Shown here: positions 6,321 to 10,106 of the stretch, piece after piece
How positions within the stretch are numbered: position 1 is the first letter of the stretch
Layout of the letters: the number at the start of each line of letters is the position of its first letter
DNA from: an uncultured Ruminococcus sp.
GTDB lineage: Bacteria > Bacillota > Clostridia > Oscillospirales > Ruminococcaceae
NCBI GenBank assembly: GCA_945876405.1
Contig: CAMCOJ010000054.1
Location: 1-10,106 of the forward strand
DNA: 10,106 nt
Direction of reading: 5' to 3'
Translations under genes and position numbers: made by a program
Notes under the pieces: generated by a model
Seen by the model: the letters and a program-made list of their open reading frames with translations, nothing else
The model's database searches: none
Told to the model about the DNA's origin: nothing

Positions 6321-7133
6321 ATGATAAGGTTAAACGGACAGCAGATTGTTTCAGCGCATTTTCCGGACGGGACATCTTCAGTTAGAACTGCAGTTCCTGA
6401 GGAAAACCGGATTACGCTGCAGTGGTGCTTTGACGGGAATTCTGAGATGGCAGAGGTATTTTTCCTTGTAAATCATATCAGGACGCACAACAGAAAGGCG
6501 GAACTTATTCTTGAGATGCCGTACATCCCGAATGCACGTATGGACAGGGTGAAGAATGATGACGAGGTTTTTACGTTAAAATATTTTGCCGGATTTATCA
6601 ACAGTCTCGGATTTGACTGTGTAAAAGTATGCGACCCGCATTCTGATGTAAGTGCGGCACTTATTGACAGGATTGAAAAAATACCGCATCTTCCGTTTAT
6701 AGAAAAGGTGATGGAAACCATCGGATTTAATCCGGAGAAGGATATTATGTTCTATCCGGATGCGGGCTGCGCGAAAAAATATGAACAGGTGATAAATCTT
6801 CCGTACCTCAAAGGGGAGAAAAAGCGCGACTGGCGCACGGGGAAGATACAGGAACTTAAGATTTCCGGGGATATTCCGGCTGGGGATTTCCAGGTGCTTA
6901 TCGTTGATGATATATGCAGCAGAGGGGGAACATTTTACTACAGTGCACAGAAACTTAAGGAGGCCGGTGCGAGTGACATTTTTCTGTACATCACGCACTG
7001 CGAGAACACCATTCTTGAAGGCGAGCTTATAAAGAGCGGTCTTGTGAAGAAGATTTTTACTACGGATTCAATATTTACAGAGGAAAATGAACTTATAAGT
7101 ACAGTACACAGTTTCAGACAGAGAGGGGAATAA
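6321..7133 (+). CDS. Short PRPP-synthetase-like pyrophosphokinase (Prs homologue, possibly ADPR-PP synthetase)
   Basis: A 270-residue member of the ribose-phosphate pyrophosphokinase fold, clearly shorter than typical Prs (about 310-320). Visible motifs: FPDGTSS (14-20), MPYIPNARMDR (66-76, matching the Prs ATP-site YARQDR), DPHSD (105-109, matching DLHAEQ), YPDAGCAKKY (145-154, matching SPDIGG), a basic loop KGEKKRDWRTGK (164-175, the catalytic flexible-loop region) and VDDICSRGGT (195-204). The last is the phosphoribosyl-binding loop, but the usual DTGGT is here SRGGT. The N-terminus begins almost at FPDG and lacks the usual first strand and helix of Prs. Housekeeping Prs is normally encoded elsewhere, so this is probably a dedicated copy serving the NAMPT-type protein 2 nt downstream. 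It may make PRPP, or activate ADP-ribose as the phage Adps enzyme does. Which substrate cannot be settled from the sequence. Confidence 0.8.
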   Translation: MIRLNGQQIVSAHFPDGTSSVRTAVPEENRITLQWCFDGNSEMAEVFFLVNHIRTHNRKAELILEMPYIPNARMDRVKNDDEVFTLKYFAGFINSLGFDCVKVCDPHSDVSAALIDRIEKIPHLPFIEKVMETIGFNPEKDIMFYPDAGCAKKYEQVINLPYLKGEKKRDWRTGKIQELKISGDIPAGDFQVLIVDDICSRGGTFYYSAQKLKEAGASDIFLYITHCENTILEGELIKSGLVKKIFTTDSIFTEENELISTVHSFRQRGE

Positions 7134-7135
7134 TT

Positions 7136-8716
7136 ATGGATATCAGAAAAGCAAATCCGCTTGTGCTCACAGATTTTTACAAGACAATTCACCACCTTGC
7201 ATACGCACCGGGACTTGATTATCTCGTTTCCTACTGGACGCCGAGAATGTCAAGATACGAGTATGCAGACAAGGCTGTTGTATTCGGCATGCAGGCATTT
7301 ATCAAGGAATACCTTATCGGATATTTTAATGAAAATTTCTTTGACAGAAGTCTGGATGAGATTGTATCAGAGTACAAAAGGCTCATTTCAAATACGATGA
7401 CGCTTCAGGCTGCTGACACTGAAGAGATAGAAAAGCTGCACAGGCTCGGATATCTTCCGATAAAAATCAAGGCGGTTGCGGAAGGAACGAGGGTAAATAT
7501 CAAAACACCTGTTTACGAGATTTCAAACACGGTAAAAGGATTTGGCTGGCTTGTAAACTATCTTGAGACATTTATCTCCGTGAATATATGGCACACAATG
7601 AACTCTGCAACTGTTGCGTATTCATACAGGAAGGTTGTAAATGAATATTATGACAGGACTGTATCTGAGAAGGCAATTAAGAAAGCGGAGGCTGAGAACG
7701 GAAAGCTTACTGTAACAGAATGCAATATTTCTCTGCCGAAAGCAAGCAGGGCTGCTGCCTGCGGCGATTTTTCAATGAGAGGCATGACTTCCATTGAGAG
7801 CGCCGAAAAGAGCAGTGCTGCACACCTCCTTTCATTTACAGGAACAGCGACTATTGGTGCGATTCCGTGGCTTGAACAGTACTACAACTGCGACTGCACA
7901 AAGGAAGTTGTGGGAAAGGGTGTTCCTTCAACGGAACACAGCGTTATGAGTTCCTACGGACGCGACGGTGAGGAGGAATGTTACCGTCACCTTATCGAAG
8001 ATGTTTTCAGAACAGGTCCGCTGAGTATCGTTTCCGACACATACGATTACTGGAACGTAGTAACAAACATCATTCCTTCACTTAAAGAAAGCATTCTTGC
8101 AAGAGACGGAAAAATAGTCATTCGCGGTGATTCAGGTGACCCGGCTGACATCATCTGCGGAACGAAAACTATCATAGAAGATGGTGAAATATGCACACCG
8201 GATGAACTCGGAACGGTAAGATGTCTCTGGAACACATTCGGCGGCTATATAAATGACAAGGGTTACAAAGTGCTTGACAGTCATATCGGCGTTATTTACG
8301 GAGATGCAATCACATATGAAAGAGCCTGCATCATTTATGACCGTCTTGAAAAATCAGGATTTGCGGCATCAAACGTAACACTCGGCATCGGTTCGTTTAC
8401 CTATCAGTATGTAACCCGCGACTCACTCGGTCAGGCACTAAAGGCTACAAATGCCATTGTCGGCGGCAAGGAGAGACAGATATTCAAGGACCCGAAGACC
8501 GACAAGGTAAAGGGAGCAAACTTCAAAAAGTCACAGAAGGGCATGTGCGTTGTTTACCGTCAGGGTGATGATATTCTTTATCAGGATGAGCTGACGTTTG
8601 AAGAGGCGGAGAAGAGGAAAGACAATCTACTCGTACCGGTATTCTGCGACGGAAAGCTGCTTGTGGATGAGAGTCTGGCTGATATAAGGGCGAGACTGCA
8701 CAACGGCAGGTTTTAG
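7136..8716 (+). CDS. nadV: NAMPT-type nicotinamide phosphoribosyltransferase homologue (NadV; possibly Namat-like)
   Basis: A 526-residue protein of the nicotinamide phosphoribosyltransferase family, a little longer than human NAMPT (491). Matches to NAMPT landmarks: TDFYK (12-16), GDFSMRG with D211 (human D219, which favours nicotinamide over nicotinate), PSTEHS with H268 (human H247), IRGDSGDP with R330 and D332 (human R311, D313), IYGD with D390 (human D354), TRD with R428 (human R392) and IFKDP near 449. The classical reaction is nicotinamide + PRPP to NMN + PPi. The phosphate-binding glycine loop, GSGGGLLQ in human, reads GIGSFTYQ here (417-424), so the site for the ribose 5' group is altered. 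The gene starts 2 nt after the Prs-like stop, with GAGAGGGG as its RBS, so the two are probably translationally coupled. A terminator follows. In the phage NARP1 pathway the NAMPT homologue uses ADPR-PP and makes NAD+ directly. Confidence 0.88.
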   Translation: MDIRKANPLVLTDFYKTIHHLAYAPGLDYLVSYWTPRMSRYEYADKAVVFGMQAFIKEYLIGYFNENFFDRSLDEIVSEYKRLISNTMTLQAADTEEIEKLHRLGYLPIKIKAVAEGTRVNIKTPVYEISNTVKGFGWLVNYLETFISVNIWHTMNSATVAYSYRKVVNEYYDRTVSEKAIKKAEAENGKLTVTECNISLPKASRAAACGDFSMRGMTSIESAEKSSAAHLLSFTGTATIGAIPWLEQYYNCDCTKEVVGKGVPSTEHSVMSSYGRDGEEECYRHLIEDVFRTGPLSIVSDTYDYWNVVTNIIPSLKESILARDGKIVIRGDSGDPADIICGTKTIIEDGEICTPDELGTVRCLWNTFGGYINDKGYKVLDSHIGVIYGDAITYERACIIYDRLEKSGFAASNVTLGIGSFTYQYVTRDSLGQALKATNAIVGGKERQIFKDPKTDKVKGANFKKSQKGMCVVYRQGDDILYQDELTFEEAEKRKDNLLVPVFCDGKLLVDESLADIRARLHNGRF

Positions 8717-8721
8717 AAAAT

Positions 8722-8757
8722 AAAAAATCCCTTTCCGGATTTGGAGAGGGATTTTTT
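8722..8757 (+). terminator. Rho-independent terminator of the nicotinamide-salvage operon
   Basis: A 15-bp stem with one T-G wobble (8722-8736 with 8743-8757), 6-nt loop GGATTT, core ATCCCT/AGGGAT, flanked by A6 and T6. It begins 5 nt after the nadV stop codon. Confidence 0.92.
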
Positions 8758-8763
8758 ACTGCA

Positions 8764-8792
8764 TTGACATATTTATAAAAATGATATAGAAT
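8764..8792 (+). promoter_or_regulatory. maf: Promoter of maf
   Basis: TTGACA (8764-8769), 17 bp, TAGAAT (8787-8792). The predicted transcription start is near 8799, which coincides with the first base of the structured leader. Confidence 0.75.
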
Positions 8793-8796
8793 AATT

Positions 8797-8810
8797 ATAT
8801 TGCCTTGCAC
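8797..8810 (+). repeat. 14-bp motif shared with the Nudix upstream region (copy 2)
   Basis: ATATTGCCTTGCAC is identical to 4814-4827. Here the ATT-GCC-T-TGCAC part forms the left side of the hairpin at 8799-8848. Confidence 0.65.
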
Positions 8811-8848
8811 ATCCGATGACTGCGTCATCTCCGTGCAGATCGGCTAAT
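8799..8848 (+). other. Compound hairpin in the maf leader (hairpin 1)
   Basis: A multi-step stem can be drawn: ATT (8799-8801) with AAT (8846-8848), GCC (8802-8804) with GGC (8842-8844), TGCAC (8806-8810) with GTGCA (8833-8837), and GATGAC (8815-8820) with GTCATC (8824-8829) closed by a TGC loop. Small internal loops separate the steps. It could be a structured 5' leader RNA or the body of a repeat element. It shares two bases with the next hairpin. Confidence 0.6.
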
Positions 8849-8880
8849 AGTAAACGCAATTTATTTATTGCGTTTACTAT
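8847..8880. repeat. Perfect 14-bp inverted repeat upstream of maf (hairpin 2)
   Basis: Perfect arms (8847-8860, ATAGTAAACGCAAT, and 8867-8880) with loop TTATTT. There is no T-run after it and it lies inside the predicted maf leader, so a terminator is unlikely. The outer part ATAGTAAACG matches hairpin A (ATAGTGAACG) at nine of ten bases. Confidence 0.8.
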
Positions 8881-8913
8881 ATTTGTATGTTTATAAATAA
8901 AAAGGAGTGTACC

Positions 8914-9486
8914 ATGGAAAATCAGGAGATTATTCTGGCGTCGGCATCACCGAGAAGAAGAGAACTTTTAGGATATATTGAGGAAAATTTCAGATGTATT
9001 CCGGCAGATATTGATGAAACCATTCCGGAAAACATCAGTGCTGAGGACAGTGCAGAATACCTTGCAGGAATAAAGGCGTCATTTATAGCAGAGTCTCATC
9101 CGGAAAGTGTGGTAATAGGATGTGACACTGTTGTTGTATATAACGGAAAAGTTTATGGTAAACCAGCGGACGAAACTGATGCACACAGGATGCTTACGGA
9201 GCTTTCAGGAAACATTCATAAGGTAATAACCGGTGTCTGCATCTGCTGCGAGAAGAGAAAGACAAGCTTTTCAGATGTAACGGAAGTGGAGTTTTTTGAG
9301 CTTTCGGATAAGGAAATTGCAGATTATATAAAGACCGGAAGTCCGATGGACAAGGCAGGGGCTTACGGAATTCAGGACGGAGCTCTTCTGCCGGCAAGGA
9401 GAATTGACGGAGATTATTTTAATGTTGTCGGTCTGCCGGTTGGGAGACTCAAACGGGAACTTCAGAAATTTTTTGAAATAAAATAA
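8914..9486 (+). CDS. maf: Maf-family nucleoside triphosphate pyrophosphatase
   Basis: A 190-residue cytoplasmic Maf protein, which hydrolyses dTTP/UTP-type or modified nucleotides to monophosphate and PPi and is linked to septum control and nucleotide-pool cleaning. Motifs: LASASPRRRELL (8-19), DIDE (32-35), GCDTVVV with D71, GKP (82-84), SGNIHKVITGV (98-108), and GSPMDKAGAYGIQDG (142-156) with K147 and Y151, followed by IDGDYFNVVGLPVGRL. The length is normal for the family. Start choice: an upstream in-frame ATG at 8887 would add nine residues (MFINKKECT) but lacks a ribosome binding site, whereas AAGGAG at 8902-8907 is 6 nt before the ATG at 8914. The next gene starts 13 nt after the stop and is probably cotranscribed. 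Confidence 0.93.
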   Translation: MENQEIILASASPRRRELLGYIEENFRCIPADIDETIPENISAEDSAEYLAGIKASFIAESHPESVVIGCDTVVVYNGKVYGKPADETDAHRMLTELSGNIHKVITGVCICCEKRKTSFSDVTEVEFFELSDKEIADYIKTGSPMDKAGAYGIQDGALLPARRIDGDYFNVVGLPVGRLKRELQKFFEIK

Positions 9487-9499
9487 CGGAGAACATATT

Positions 9500-10106
9500 A
9501 TGAAAAAGAACAGTAAAAAATCAAAACTTGCAGATCAGTACGAGCAGCAGAGCAATGTATTTCAGATGTGGCTGCTGTTTGACCACGAACCTAAGAGGCC
9601 TGATCCGGATATACTCAGAGCTGACCTTGAACAGAAATGCGGCAGAGTTGATGTTATTTCTTCAAGTCTTGAACTTACAAGCTTCGGAGTTAGAAGATAT
9701 ACAAGTCACTTTAAAGAAGGAAATATACCTGCACAGGTAATGCTGGGAAATATCATGCCGTTCCGTCAGGACGACATTTCCGGTGCTGAACGTGCTCAGA
9801 TAAGAGAAATTCAGAACCGCGATGAATTTCTCGGAAAGATTACCCACAAGGTGCTTGCAGCTGATATGATGGCTGCGCTTGACGCCGAACACAGAACAAA
9901 ACTTCTCATGGACTGGCTTGAGGTTGCGGTGAATATTATGCCGGACTGCAAAGCTGTATGGATTCCTTCAGGCGGTAAGCTGATTCCAGCGGAGCTGATA
10001 AGGAGCGCAAGGGTTGACAGGGCGGACAGATTTGTATGCTATGCGGTAAATGCGAGATACTACAGTATCAAAGATACTGAGGAAATGCTTGTTGATACTC
10101 ATGGCA
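9500..10106 (+). CDS. Probable DUF4261-type protein of unknown function, 5' part
   Basis: The frame opens at ATG 9500 with GGAG 8 nt upstream and stays open for 202 codons to the right edge, so the C-terminus is missing. It begins MKKNSKKSKLADQYEQQSNV, a basic start with no membrane segment, so it is probably cytoplasmic. Features: FQMWLLFDHEPKRPDPDILR near residue 21, GNIMPFRQDDIS near 83, a helical stretch around 100-140, WLEVAVNIMPDCKAVWIPSG near 139 and ending EEMLVDTHG. This pattern recalls DUF4261 proteins of Firmicutes; I recall the family only loosely, so the name is tentative and no biochemical function is claimed. It follows maf by 13 nt and is probably in the same transcript. Confidence 0.65.
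   Translation, partial: MKKNSKKSKLADQYEQQSNVFQMWLLFDHEPKRPDPDILRADLEQKCGRVDVISSSLELTSFGVRRYTSHFKEGNIPAQVMLGNIMPFRQDDISGAERAQIREIQNRDEFLGKITHKVLAADMMAALDAEHRTKLLMDWLEVAVNIMPDCKAVWIPSGGKLIPAELIRSARVDRADRFVCYAVNARYYSIKDTEEMLVDTHG

Noticed and set aside
7136..8716. Nicotinate phosphoribosyltransferase (PncB) identity
   Set aside because: D211 in GDFSMRG, PSTEHS and IRGDSGDP align with NAMPT rather than with PncB.
8887..8913. Maf start at 8887
   Set aside because: No Shine-Dalgarno precedes it, while AAGGAG stands 6 nt before the ATG at 8914, which also gives the usual Maf N-terminus.

Overview
The window looks like chromosomal DNA from a low-to-moderate-GC Firmicute of the Clostridia, most like a Ruminococcus/Oscillospiraceae genome. 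This rests on strong AGGAG-type ribosome binding sites, consensus sigma-A promoters (TTGACA, 17 bp, TATAAT), U-tailed hairpin terminators, and the family make-up: MetH without a reactivation domain, a YhgE/Pip exporter and an NrtR-type Nudix regulator. The genus is inference. No mobile-element genes, CRISPR array, tRNA or rRNA were seen. No gene-free stretch exceeds about 210 bases.

Layout. (1) Positions 1-1518 hold the 3' part of a cobalamin-dependent methionine synthase, cut by the left edge. (2) It converges on a TetR-type regulator (1546-2133, minus). That gene diverges from a 783-residue YhgE/Pip membrane protein (2340-4691). The 206-bp gap between them carries a good promoter and two perfect palindromes, so the TetR protein probably controls the exporter and itself. 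(3) After a strong terminator and a long imperfect inverted repeat comes a four-gene NAD-metabolism block. It holds a Nudix/winged-helix NrtR-like protein (4889-5686, own promoter), then an apparent operon with its own promoter: a nicotinamidase-like hydrolase (5785-6306), a short PRPP-synthetase-like protein (6321-7133) and a NAMPT-type transferase (7136-8716). A terminator closes it. (4) A structured leader with two stacked hairpins precedes a Maf nucleotide pyrophosphatase (8914-9486), followed by the 5' part of a probable DUF4261-type protein (9500-10106, cut by the right edge).

How the genes work together. The NAD block can be read conservatively as nicotinamide salvage: a phosphoribosyl-pyrophosphate maker feeds a NAMPT (nicotinamide + PRPP to NMN), with an ADP-ribose-sensing NrtR as regulator. 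The more interesting reading is that the short Prs-like protein and the NAMPT-like protein, separated by 2 nt, are a chromosomal relative of the phage two-step NAD+ reconstitution pathway NARP1 (ADPR to ADPR-PP, then nicotinamide + ADPR-PP to NAD+). Both proteins depart from the classical sequences in the loops that normally hold a 5'-phosphate, and no NMN adenylyltransferase gene is present in the block. This is a hypothesis to test.

A second observation is a shared intergenic sequence. A 14-bp identical motif (ATATTGCCTTGCAC) sits near a hairpin starting ATAGTRAACG both upstream of the Nudix gene and upstream of maf, suggesting a dispersed, structured repeat family.
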